A stretch of 64,000 nucleotides of DNA from Streptomyces sp. 1222.5. GTDB taxonomy: Bacteria; Actinomycetota; Actinomycetes; Streptomycetales; Streptomycetaceae. The notes below the pieces were generated by a model. The model was given only the letters and a program-made list of their open reading frames with translations, did not search any database and was not told the origin of the DNA. The stretch is from the NCBI RefSeq assembly GCF_900105245.1, contig NZ_FNSZ01000001.1:2356001-2420000 (forward strand), read 5' to 3'. The position numbers and the translations under genes are program-made. Shown here piece by piece: positions 54,223 through 63,070 of the stretch (position 1 is its first letter; each line of letters starts with the position of its first letter).

Positions 54223-55232
54223 GAGGTACCTCCCTCGCGTTCGTCACCCGTCGGACCGCCTGCCCACTTCCCACGATCGCATCCCGGAGGGGCATCGGGG
54301 GGCGTCCGCGCCGGTGGCGGCCGGAGGGCCTGTTCCGTCGGGGCTGCGCAGGGCGTGGCCGGCGGGTCCCGGGCGGGCATGGGGGACCTCGTCGCGTCCC
54401 GCGCCGCTCCGTGTGCCGGTGCCTCCTCGGGCGGGCGTGGGGCACCTCGTCGGCGGACGAGGCGGTGGACGGGCCGACTGCTCGGGGCCGCTCGACGGTC
54501 GTGGCCACCGTCGGCGGCATCACGACACCCACGGCCACGGGTGGCCACAACGGGTGCCCCACGGGGAACCTTCGGGCATGGGGGCCGCCCCAGAAAGCCG
54601 AGTCAGGGGCCGGATCGGTGCCGGATCGGGTGGCGGTACGGGGTGAGGACCGCCGGTGCGGCGGGGGCCGGTGCGGCTCGGCTGCCTGCGCGACCGGGGG
54701 CCTACGCAAGCTCCGGTGCCGATGCGGGCCGGGGGCGGTGCGGCTCTGCTGTACGCGCGGCTCACGTGCCTGCGCGGCTGCCTCTGCAGCCAGGCGCCTA
54801 CGCGGGCTCCTGTGCCCGTGCGGCTCAGGGACCGGTGCGGGCGGGGACGGTATGGCTCGCATGCCTCCGCGGCTCGCGGCCTGCACACGTTCCGGTGCCC
54901 GTGCGGCTCGGCGACTGGCGCGGCTCGGGTGTTTCCGCTCCTCAGAACCGGCGCGGCTCGGGGACCGGCGCGGGCCCGACCGTCCGTGCCGCTCGGGTTC
55001 GGGTAAGACGCGCACGCCGACGCCTCTCAGGGGGGCGCGGCTCGACCACCCGGCGCCCGGGGACGTACACGGCTCGACCGCCCATGCCCCTCAGGGCCGC
55101 CGCGGCCCGACCGCCTCTGCCCCTCAGGAACCGGAGCGGCCGTCCACCCCTACGGCCCGGGGACCGGCGTCCCCACACCGCCCACAGGCCGACGCCGACC
55201 CGACCCCCCGTGCCGTGCAGCCCCGCGCGAGG
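54223..55232. other. About 1 kb non-coding region with degenerate repeats
   Basis: No frame here has a ribosome site and protein-like composition. From about 54655 to 54990 the sequence is built of ~100-bp degenerate units around GTGCGGCTCGG and GCCTGCGCG. A separate direct repeat of about 24 bp (CGGGCGGGCATGGGG... and CGGGCGGGCGTGGGG...) is at about 54371 and 54432. Possibly decayed coding sequence or a recombination-expanded spacer. Confidence 0.5.
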
Positions 55233-55661
55233 TCACGGACCGACGCGGCGACCGTCCCGGGATGCCGTGCCGGCCAGGCGGGGTGGGGTGAAGGTGTAGA
55301 GGTCGAGGATGTCCGGCATGGGGGCGGCGCCCGGGCCGCCGGCGTGCACCCAGCCGATGACGTCCTCGATCGCGTCGGGATCGTTGACGAGCCCCAGCCA
55401 CACCGGCCGCGCACCGGCGGCCCGCCCCGCGGCGGAGGGCTGTACGACGACGACGTTGGCCTGTTCGCACACGTCGAGGCAGGCCGAGATGCGCAGGGGC
55501 ACCTCCGCTTCCAGGCGCGCGGTCTGCCCCGCGTGATCGACGCCGGCCACCTTGGCGGTGCCGCAGCAGCAGTCCCGGCACACGACGACACGGCAGGGCG
55601 CCAGGCCCGCGCCCCGCACCGCCACACCGCCGGGTACCTCTTCGGCCGGCTTCTCGGGCAC
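55233..55661 (-). CDS. Thioredoxin-like [2Fe-2S] ferredoxin domain protein
   Basis: A 142-residue protein. Cysteines in VVVCRDCCCGTAKV and ISACLDVCEQANVVVV are arranged like the thioredoxin-fold [2Fe-2S] ferredoxins. The C-terminal half contains WLGLVNDPDAIEDVIGWVHAGG and DILDLYTFTPPR. It probably is an electron carrier or redox sensor. GTG at 55661 with GAGG upstream. Confidence 0.85.
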   Translation of the reverse strand: MPEKPAEEVPGGVAVRGAGLAPCRVVVCRDCCCGTAKVAGVDHAGQTARLEAEVPLRISACLDVCEQANVVVVQPSAAGRAAGARPVWLGLVNDPDAIEDVIGWVHAGGPGAAPMPDILDLYTFTPPRLAGTASRDGRRVGP

Positions 55662-55719
55662 GCTGCCTCACCCCTCCCACCGGTTTCCCCCGGAACGCGG
55701 TCGCTTCCTCCTTGATCAT

Positions 55720-55890
55720 ATGGCTCACCGGAAGCCCAGATCGGTCTACCCCTTCCCCCACGTCGCTCAGCACACCGACGCCGGCTACACCCCGGTGCTG
55801 TCCCGCGCGGAGTGCACCCTGACCCTGAACTGGCTGGGCTCCTTCCGCTCCGGCTACGAGACGGCGGGCGACCGGGTCCACGGCAAGTGA
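55720..55890 (+). CDS. Small hypothetical protein
   Basis: A 56-codon frame (MAHRKPRSVYPFPHVAQ to TAGDRVHGK) with G/C in most third positions, which suggests real coding sequence, though no ribosome site precedes the ATG at 55720. It contains AGYTPVLSRAECTLTLNW and a tyrosine/glycine-rich end. I do not recognise it. Its end overlaps the tail of the opposite-strand CHAT frame. Confidence 0.45.
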   Translation: MAHRKPRSVYPFPHVAQHTDAGYTPVLSRAECTLTLNWLGSFRSGYETAGDRVHGK

Positions 55891-56930
55891 GTTCTCCCGG
55901 TCCCGCACGGCCCGGCGGTGCCGGGCCGGGGCCTTCCGGGACGGCGTCCGGAAGCCGTCACCGGCCCATGTGAACCACGCCCGCCCTGTGCGCAGGTGAC
56001 GTCATGGTGTCGCCCCCGCCCGCGCAGGGACGCCTCGAAACGGGCGACCCGGTCCTCGAAGGCGCGGGCCACCGGTCCCGGGAAGCCGGCCGGGGCGCGG
56101 CGCTCGGGGTCCCGCATCCAGCGCTGGGCGCGGCGGAGCGCCTCGGCGGGTTCACGGCCGGCGGCGAGGTGGTAGTGGAAGACCGCCATCAGGAAGCCGG
56201 TGGTGGCGTTGGTCAGCGGCCACAGCGAGGCGATGACCGCGCCGGCCCGGGCGGCCAGGAACGCCGAGGCGATGGTGAATCCCTCGTCGGGGTGGCTGAG
56301 GCTGAGGTTGCTGGCGCAGCAGGCCGGCGAGACGCAGACCCCGCGCGGGGAGGCGCCGCCGGCACGGACGGGTGCGGCGAGGTCGAGGGCATTGATCTGG
56401 TCGATGCGCAGACCTCCGCCCGGGAGCTCGATGCGGGCGCGCCAGGACTCGGTCACGTCCGCCGTGAGATGGGCGGCGATGTCCACGACGCTGAACCCGG
56501 TGCCGTCGGAGAGTTCGCGCAGGAGCCCGGGTCCGGTCGCGTCGCCCTGGGCGGCCACGGTCGCCTCCGGGTAGACGGCGTCGCGCAGGGTTTTCGTCGC
56601 GGCCCAGTCCGCCTGCTCGGTGGTGAGACCGTTGACGAGGAGGGCGTCCCGGCGGGCCGCGCCCCGGGGAAGGGCCGACGCGGCGATGAGCTGGCGGGCT
56701 CCGCACACCGTGGTCATCACGAGCCGGTCGATCGCCGGCGTGCCGTGGTCCAGCACGGCCGCCGCCCACGGAACGCACGCGGTGGCACAGCCGCCGGATC
56801 CGGTCGACGCCCCCTTGTCGACCGGCTCCGGACTCGCCACGCACCCCGGCTCGCGCCTCGGTCTCTCCGAGGAACGCGCCTGGGGCTTCCTCGAGGTTTT
56901 CGAGATAGACGACCCGAGTGTGGTGGCCAC
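55854..56930 (-). pseudogene. CHAT-domain protein, probable truncated remnant
   Basis: The middle of this 358-codon frame is the C-terminal half of a CHAT (caspase-like) domain: FSVVDIAAHLTADVTESW (catalytic His region), GVCVSPACCASNLSLSHPDEG (catalytic Cys region) and AGAVIASLWPLTNATTGFLM. Residues before about 75 and after about 300 look non-coding. CHAT proteins normally have long TPR or other N-terminal regions, absent here. No clear ribosome site exists. Both catalytic residues remain, so a small active protein cannot be ruled out. Confidence 0.6.
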
Positions 56931-56939
56931 AGGGCGTGA

Positions 56940-59378
56940 TCAGTGAGCGCGCGCGATGGGTTGTTCGGACCAGATGGTCTTGTGGTTCTGGCCATGGCGG
57001 CAGCCCCAGCGCTCGGCGAGTCGGGCGACAAGGAACAGGCCGCGTCCGCCCTCGTCGGTGGTGCGAGCGCGGCGCAGACGAGGTTGGGCGCTGTTGGAGT
57101 CCGTGACCTCGCAGACCAGAACACCGTGGCGGAGCAGTCGCAGCTCCGCCGGCGGACGGCCGTAGCGGATCGCGTTGGTGACCAGTTCACTGACGATGAG
57201 TTCGGTGGTGAAGAGGAGGTCGTGCAACCCCCATGCGGTGAGTTGGCGGGTCGCCCATTCCCTGGCCTGGGAGACGGCAGCGGGATCGGCCGGTATCTGC
57301 CAGCGAGCGGTGTCCTCGGCCGGTACGGCGCGGGTGCGAGCCAGCAGCAGGGTCGCGTCGTCACGCGGGGCTTGGTCCACCAGGTCGTCGAGGAGAGCCC
57401 TGCCGGTGTCGTCCAGAGCGCGGTCCGGGCGGCAGGAGATGGCGAGCGCATCGGTCAGCCGCCGGAGCCCGTCGCCGACGTCGTGCGCGCCTCGATGGAT
57501 CAGGCCGTCGGTGTAGAGCGCGAGGACGCTGCCGGGCTCGATGTCGATGGTGGTTGTTTCGTAGGGCAGGCCGCAGACGGCGAGGGGTGGCCCCGGGAGA
57601 AGGTCGACGGTTTCGGCACTTCCGTCGGGCCGTACGAGCACGGGCGGCGGGTGCCCGGCGCTGGCCATGGCGCAGCGTCGGGTGACCGGGTCGTAGACGG
57701 CGTACAGGCAGGTGGCGCCCATGGCGTCGTGGTCGCCGGGTGGTGCTTCCGCCGCGAGGCGCTGGACCAGGTCGGCGATCCGGGTGAGCAGCTCGTCCGG
57801 TTCGAGTTCGAGGTCGGCGAGGGTCTGGATGGCGGCGCGCAGACGGCCCATGGTGGCGCTGGCGGGCATGCCGTGGCCGATCACGTCTCCGGCGACGAGG
57901 GCCAGCCGGAGAGAGGGCAGGGGGATGGCGTCGTACCAGTCGCCGCTGGTGCCTGCCCCACGGCCTGTGGGCAGATAGACGCCCGCGGTCTCAGCTGCTG
58001 GAGTGTCGGTCGTGGCCGGGGGAAGCAGTCTTTGCTGCAGGGCCATGGCCGCTCTGTGTTCACGTGTGTAGCGGCGCGCGTTGTCGATGGCGAGTGCTCC
58101 CCGTGAGGCGATCTGCCTCATCAGATCTACCTCGTCCGCGGTGAACGGTTCGGATGGGCCGGTGCGCCAGACGACGATCGCGCCGAGGGTGAGGCCGCGG
58201 GCGTGCAGCGGTGCCACCATCACCGCGTGGGTGTCGTGCGGGAGGAACTGCTCGGCCAATTGTGGGCCGCCGATCAGAGCGACGTAGTCGTCCCGGCCGT
58301 AGACGACCGTTTCGCCGTGCTGGAAGCGGAGCAGGAGGGGGTGGTCGGACAGGGGTGGGACGAGATTGCCGCGCTGGATGCCGGATGGCCAGACCGCGGT
58401 GGTCGGCGCCAGGGCCGCGTTGCGCAGATGCAGATCTCCTCCCCCCTTCCGCTCGGCGGGTTCGTCACCGTCGAAGACGGCTTCCGCAAGGTCGACTGCG
58501 GCGAGATCACCGAAGGCGGGTACAAGGACGTCCGCGAGGCCCTGTACGGTCCGCGCGACATCCAGGGAGCCTCCCACGCGCTCGGCAACCTCATGGGCGA
58601 GATCCAGCTGTCGGCGGGCTCGTAGTTGGTCGGTGTCGTCTATGTACAGGGCTGCGACCCCCGCGGGGCGTCCTCGCGCGTCCTCCAGGCGGAAGGCGGA
58701 CAGCGACAGCGCCAGCCGCCGCGCCGGATGGTGCCGCCAGCTCACCCGCTGATTCCTGTGGATCACCGGAACGCCCGTCTCGAGCACCTGCCGCAGTACC
58801 GCCTCGATGCTGCCGGCGTCCTCGGCGCACAGCACGTCGCCCAGTCGCGCGCCAGGCTGTAGGGGACCGCCGTCCGGACTGTCCGGCATGGCGTTCGTCT
58901 GTGCTGTGGTGAGATCCGTGTCGTGGAGAGCGATCGTGATCCGGTTCTGTGCGGACAGTGCGCGCAGGAACGCTGCGCCGTGCTGGTGGTCGGCGACGTG
59001 ATGGGTGGGGGCCGCGAGCACGAGGACGCCCGCTGAGCCGCTCACCCTCGTGGTCCGGAAGGTGACGTCGATCGTGTTGCCGCACCGGTGTCGCAGTCGT
59101 ACCCGGCCGGTCGTCGGCCATTGCGTGACGCTGCGCGGGTCGTGCGAGAGGTCGGTCACCAGTTCCTGCACGGGGCGGCCGTGGACCTCGTCGGCGCAGA
59201 ACCCTGTCAGGTCCTGTGCTGTGCCGCTCCACCCCACCACCGTGCCCTGATCGTCGAGCACGGCTGCGGCCAGAGCCTCGAAGGCAGGCGGCCTGCCGCC
59301 GGGGCCGGCACCCGAGAGGCTCGTCGGCCCTCGTGAAGAGCCTGCCGAGTCGGCGCTCTCAACATCCGATGTGTTCAT
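56940..59378 (-). CDS. PAS-GAF-SpoIIE phosphatase with C-terminal HATPase domain
   Basis: An 812-residue sensor phosphatase. Order: PAS-like (AVLDDQGTVVGWSGTAQDLTG), second PAS (about residue 180-270), GAF (EVAERVGGSLDVARTVQGLADVL), SpoIIE/PP2C phosphatase (GDWYDAIPLPSLRLALVAGDVIGHG and YTDGLIHRG, with metal-binding aspartates) and an RsbW-like ATPase (ELIVSELVTNAIRYG ... DEGGRGLFLVARLAERWG). Such proteins set the phosphorylation state of anti-sigma antagonists. ATG 59378 is preceded by GGAAG at 8 nt; ATG 59393 is less likely. It shares its architecture with the gene immediately upstream. Confidence 0.9.
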   Translation of the reverse strand: MNTSDVESADSAGSSRGPTSLSGAGPGGRPPAFEALAAAVLDDQGTVVGWSGTAQDLTGFCADEVHGRPVQELVTDLSHDPRSVTQWPTTGRVRLRHRCGNTIDVTFRTTRVSGSAGVLVLAAPTHHVADHQHGAAFLRALSAQNRITIALHDTDLTTAQTNAMPDSPDGGPLQPGARLGDVLCAEDAGSIEAVLRQVLETGVPVIHRNQRVSWRHHPARRLALSLSAFRLEDARGRPAGVAALYIDDTDQLRARRQLDLAHEVAERVGGSLDVARTVQGLADVLVPAFGDLAAVDLAEAVFDGDEPAERKGGGDLHLRNAALAPTTAVWPSGIQRGNLVPPLSDHPLLLRFQHGETVVYGRDDYVALIGGPQLAEQFLPHDTHAVMVAPLHARGLTLGAIVVWRTGPSEPFTADEVDLMRQIASRGALAIDNARRYTREHRAAMALQQRLLPPATTDTPAAETAGVYLPTGRGAGTSGDWYDAIPLPSLRLALVAGDVIGHGMPASATMGRLRAAIQTLADLELEPDELLTRIADLVQRLAAEAPPGDHDAMGATCLYAVYDPVTRRCAMASAGHPPPVLVRPDGSAETVDLLPGPPLAVCGLPYETTTIDIEPGSVLALYTDGLIHRGAHDVGDGLRRLTDALAISCRPDRALDDTGRALLDDLVDQAPRDDATLLLARTRAVPAEDTARWQIPADPAAVSQAREWATRQLTAWGLHDLLFTTELIVSELVTNAIRYGRPPAELRLLRHGVLVCEVTDSNSAQPRLRRARTTDEGGRGLFLVARLAERWGCRHGQNHKTIWSEQPIARAH

Positions 59379-59445
59379 GTCTTTGTCTTCCATGACGACG
59401 GTCCGCGGGTACGGGGGAAGGGGTTCCTGTGGTGGCTGTCGGCGC

Positions 59446-61908
59446 TCAGAGGGCGGCCGCTGGGGAGGGCAGGTCCTGTTCGGCCCAGACGACCTTGCCG
59501 TCTGCTGCGGAGCGGGAACCCCACCTGCGGGCCAACCGCGCGACCAGGTAAAGGCCGCGACCGTGCTCGTCGAGAGGACGCGCATGACGGGGACGCGGCT
59601 GGCCGGTGCTGGTGTCGGAGACCTCACACGTCAGCACTCGGTGCTGGATCAGCCGCAGGCGGCTCGGGCCGTCACCATGGCGGATCGCATTGGTGATCAG
59701 TTCACTGACGATCGACTCCACGGGTGTCACCAGCGCTTCCAGGCCCCACTGCCTGAGCTGGCGGGCGACCAGGTGCCGGGTTGCCGGGACGGTGGCCAGT
59801 TCGTTCGGCAGTTCCCACGAGGCGACCTGGGCGGGTTGCAGCGTGCGCGTCCTCGCAAGAAGCAAGGTGACGTCGTCGGCCGGCGCCTGAGCGGGCAAGG
59901 TCTCCATCGCCCGCGAGCACAGGTCCTCCAGGGAGGCACCCGGCTGCACCAGGGTGGCGCCCAGGCGCTGCAGGCCGACGTCGATGTCCTCGTCGCGGGA
60001 CTCCACCAGGCCGTCGGAGTAGAAGGCGAGCACGCTCCCTACGGGTAGCTCCAGTTCCACGGACTCGAAGGGCACCAGGCCAAGACCCAGGCCGAGCGGT
60101 GCTCCGGCGGGCAGGTCGGGGATGGTGACACCGCCCTGCGCGTCGACGATCAGGGGCGGTGGATGCCCGGCCCGCGCCATCGCGCACCGTCGGGTGACCG
60201 GGTCGTAGACGGCGTACACGCAGGTGGCACCCACCACCGCGGGGATCTCGTCGGAGTCGTCGGCGTCTTCGTCGTTCAGCCGCCGGACCGTGTCGTCGAG
60301 GTGCGCCAGCAGCTCGTCCGGGGGCAGGTCGAGGTCCGCGAGGGTGCGCACGGCGGTGCGCAGCCTGCCCATGGTCGCCGCGGCGTTGATGCCGTGGCCC
60401 ACCACGTCGCCGACGACCAGGGCCACCCGGGCGCCGGACAGCTCGATCACGTCGAACCAGTCGCCCCCCACACCGTGGTCCAGGTCGGCCGGCACATAGC
60501 GCGAGGCGACCTCGACGGCGGCACCGCCCTGTACACGGTGCGGGAGCAGGTCGCGTTGCAGTGTGAGGGCGGCGGTGCGCTCGCGCGCGTACTGGAGCGC
60601 GTTGTCCAGGCAGAGCGCGGCCCGGGTGACCAGTTCCTCGGCGAGGAGGAGGTCGTCCTCCTGGAACGGTGTCTGTTCCAGGGAGCGGCCGAACAGCGCC
60701 AGTCCCAGCACGCGGCGCCGCGCACGGATGGGGACGACCATCAAGGAGTGGACGCCGCTGTCGCGTACCTTCCGCGCCCGCACCGGGTCGTGGTCGACCC
60801 ACGGGCCGGTACGGGTGTCCAGCACCGGCTCCAGGTACGAGCGGCCCGTGCGCATGGCGGCGGAGAACAGCGAGTCCGGGTGGGCGTGGACCACTTCTTC
60901 ACGCACCCACGGCAACTCCAGAACACCCAGGTCGACGGAGGCCACACCGACTCGGCGCATCAGCGGCGGGCGGCCACCAGTCATGCCTTTCCGTGCCGTC
61001 GGCTCGACGCCGAACGGAACGGACTCCACGAGATCGACGAGGGCGTGGTCGGCCAGCAGGGGCACGGCGAGCTCGGCCAGCTCCTGCCCGGTCCGCATCA
61101 CGTCGAGAGTGCTCCCGATGTGCGTGCCGGCCTCACTGAGGATGGCGAGGCGCTCGCGCGCCCGCCGGTTCCCGGTGACGTCAACGGTCATGGAGCACAC
61201 GCCCAGTGGCGTGCCGTCAGCGCCCTGGAGGCAGAAGAACGAGGCAGAGAATGCGTGCTCACGGGGCCGGTCCGCGGGTGGCCACGCACGGTACTCGTGC
61301 ACCGTGGTCGTGCCGCTCTCCAGCACCTGCCGCATCACGATCTTGAGTGCTTCGGCCTCGACGGCGGGCAGTGAGTCCTTCAGACCGCGCCCGAAGCGCT
61401 GGTGACGAGGAACGCCGTCGTGACGCTCCATGTCGTCGTTCACCCAGACACAGCGCAGCTGCGGGTCATAGACAACGATGCCTATCGGGGCTCGGGCAAG
61501 GAGCGACTCCCGCACCGGCCCCCCGGTCACCCCCGAGGACAGGGACCCTATGTCCGTCACGGACACCAGCCACCGGGTGCCGGAGTCCTCCCCCCGCAGC
61601 AGCGAGACCCTCAGCGTCATCCTGAGCGTGTGGCCGTCGCGGTGGCGTATCGCCGCGGTGCCGGACCAGCCACCCCGTGCACGGCACTGCTCGGAGAACG
61701 CCGAAGCCCGCCGGGCGTCCTCGGACGGCGGCAGCACGTGTACGGCGGACCGGCCCACCACCTCCCCGGCCGCATAGCCGACGAGCTGCTGGGCGGCCTG
61801 CGTCCACCCCACGACGATGCCCTCGTCATCGATCATCGCTATCGCGGCATCGGGCACCTCAGGGAGGCGCACCGGCTCGGTGAGGAGGGTGTGGTCAATG
61901 TTGGTCAT
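59446..61908 (-). CDS. PAS-GAF-SpoIIE phosphatase with C-terminal HATPase domain (tandem paralogue)
   Basis: An 820-residue protein with the same domain order as its neighbour: PAS domains (AIAMIDDEGIVVGWTQAAQQ; PIGIVVYDPQLRCVWVNDDM), GAF (LVTRAALCLDNALQYARERTAA), SpoIIE phosphatase (VGGDWFDVIELSGARVALVV and FYSDGLVESRDEDID) and an ATPase end (IVSELITNAIRHG, EHGRGLYLVARLARRWG). ATG 61908. The pair probably arose by duplication and could sense different signals through diverged PAS and GAF domains. A CTGAT-N6-ATCAG inverted repeat lies upstream at 62096-62111. Confidence 0.9.
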   Translation of the reverse strand: MTNIDHTLLTEPVRLPEVPDAAIAMIDDEGIVVGWTQAAQQLVGYAAGEVVGRSAVHVLPPSEDARRASAFSEQCRARGGWSGTAAIRHRDGHTLRMTLRVSLLRGEDSGTRWLVSVTDIGSLSSGVTGGPVRESLLARAPIGIVVYDPQLRCVWVNDDMERHDGVPRHQRFGRGLKDSLPAVEAEALKIVMRQVLESGTTTVHEYRAWPPADRPREHAFSASFFCLQGADGTPLGVCSMTVDVTGNRRARERLAILSEAGTHIGSTLDVMRTGQELAELAVPLLADHALVDLVESVPFGVEPTARKGMTGGRPPLMRRVGVASVDLGVLELPWVREEVVHAHPDSLFSAAMRTGRSYLEPVLDTRTGPWVDHDPVRARKVRDSGVHSLMVVPIRARRRVLGLALFGRSLEQTPFQEDDLLLAEELVTRAALCLDNALQYARERTAALTLQRDLLPHRVQGGAAVEVASRYVPADLDHGVGGDWFDVIELSGARVALVVGDVVGHGINAAATMGRLRTAVRTLADLDLPPDELLAHLDDTVRRLNDEDADDSDEIPAVVGATCVYAVYDPVTRRCAMARAGHPPPLIVDAQGGVTIPDLPAGAPLGLGLGLVPFESVELELPVGSVLAFYSDGLVESRDEDIDVGLQRLGATLVQPGASLEDLCSRAMETLPAQAPADDVTLLLARTRTLQPAQVASWELPNELATVPATRHLVARQLRQWGLEALVTPVESIVSELITNAIRHGDGPSRLRLIQHRVLTCEVSDTSTGQPRPRHARPLDEHGRGLYLVARLARRWGSRSAADGKVVWAEQDLPSPAAAL

Positions 61909-62095
61909 CGCAGTCCGTCCCATCGGTGCGGAAGTAAGAACGTCGGCATGTGGCCCGGCGGTCCTGTGTGCAGCCGTGGCGAACGGCGACGTCCCGGTGA
62001 GCGGCACACGATGCGGAATATGTCGTATCTGAGCGATTCGCCCATTTCTGATGAAATAGTCAGGTGTCGGCGTCTGGACGTCAAGTGCCTCAACC

Positions 62096-62111
62096 CTGAT
62101 CGAACAATCAG
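62096..62111. promoter_or_regulatory. Inverted repeat CTGAT-N6-ATCAG
   Basis: A 5-bp inverted repeat in AT-richer sequence about 190 bp upstream of the 61908 phosphatase start; a possible operator. Low support. Confidence 0.3.
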
Positions 62112-62159
62112 ATCGCAGAATTACGGCTGCCGACGCCGAGGTGCTGATTCTCAGCGTCC

Positions 62160-63046
62160 GGAAGTATCAGGGCCCCGGCGAGCACCCGCTCGGCGCGGGT
62201 CGCTCCACCCGTAACCGGTGGCGTGCTGCGCCAGTTCCACTTTCCGCCGCAGGGACGCCGCAGGGACGCCGCAGGGCTCCACCGCCGAGGCCGACGATGG
62301 TCAGGTGGCCGAGCACCCTGGCCACCTGAGCAGCCATCCGCAGCGTCGGGTCCACGCCGCCCATGTCCAGCACGAGCTGAGCGCCCTGCTGCGCCGTGAT
62401 GTCCTTGATGCGGGCGACCGCCTCGTCGCCCGAGAGCAGCGCCACGTCGGCGCCCGTGCGCCTGGCGGTCTCCAGCCTGCCGGCGTCGGTGTCTACGGCG
62501 ACGACGGTGGTCGCCGCGCTGAGCGCACGCAGGATCTGGATGGTCATCTGGCCCAGGCCGCCGACCCCGGTCAGGACCGCGGTCAGCCCGGCCCCAGCAG
62601 GTGCAGCGACCGCTTCACAGCGTGGTAGCTGGTCGGTCCGGCGTCGCTGAGCGGGGCGGCTTGACGGGGATCGAGGGAGCCGAGCGGAATCAGTTGGCGC
62701 GCCGCCCGTACCAGCAGGTACTCGGCCATGCCGCCGTCGTGTCCACCGCCCAGGCCCGGACCCTGGCCACCGAGGTGCTGGCAGTAGTTCTCCCAGCCGT
62801 GACGGCAGTTGGCGCAGATGCCGCAGCCCCAGGATCCCTGGACGATCACAGGGTCTCCGGGCCGAGCGTGAAGGGCAGCTTCGTGAGGCCGGGTGGCGGT
62901 GCGGGTCCCTGCATGATGTGCAGATCGGAGTGACAGGCACCGGCACCCGCGACCTTCACCAGGACCTGCCCCGCGCCGGGCTCGGGCACCGGCACCTCGC
63001 GCAGCCCGGGCGGTTGCTGCCATGCGACGAGTTGAAAAGCCCGCAT
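62160..63046 (-). pseudogene. Zinc-dependent alcohol dehydrogenase, frameshifted
   Basis: The ATG at 63046 (GGGGAG upstream) starts a normal medium-chain ADH: MRAFQLVAWQQPPGLREVPV, GAGACHSDLHIMQGP (zinc Cys). After LPFTLGPETL a stop occurs where HE and an additional stretch should follow. The next piece is in another frame (VIVQGSWGCGICANCRHGWENYCQ, structural-zinc cysteines), then a third frame holds the NAD domain (GVGGLGQMTIQILRALSAATTVVAVD). The C-terminal ~60 residues are lost after an 11-bp tandem repeat at 62245-62277. Two shifts plus a missing end make this a pseudogene unless the shifts are sequencing errors. Confidence 0.85.
62245..62277. repeat. 11-bp tandem repeat, three copies, at ADH frameshift
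   Basis: CGCCGCAGGGA is repeated at 62245-62255 and 62256-62266, with a third copy (last base changed) at 62267-62277. An 11-bp unit changes the reading frame when copy number changes. Confidence 0.85.
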
Positions 63047-63070
63047 GGCACTCCCCCGCGCCCACACTGG

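Noticed and set aside
54411..55715. 434-codon plus-strand frame in the 54-55 kb gap
   Set aside because: No ribosome site, repetitive Arg/Gly/Pro/Ala composition and runs antisense through the 2Fe-2S gene.
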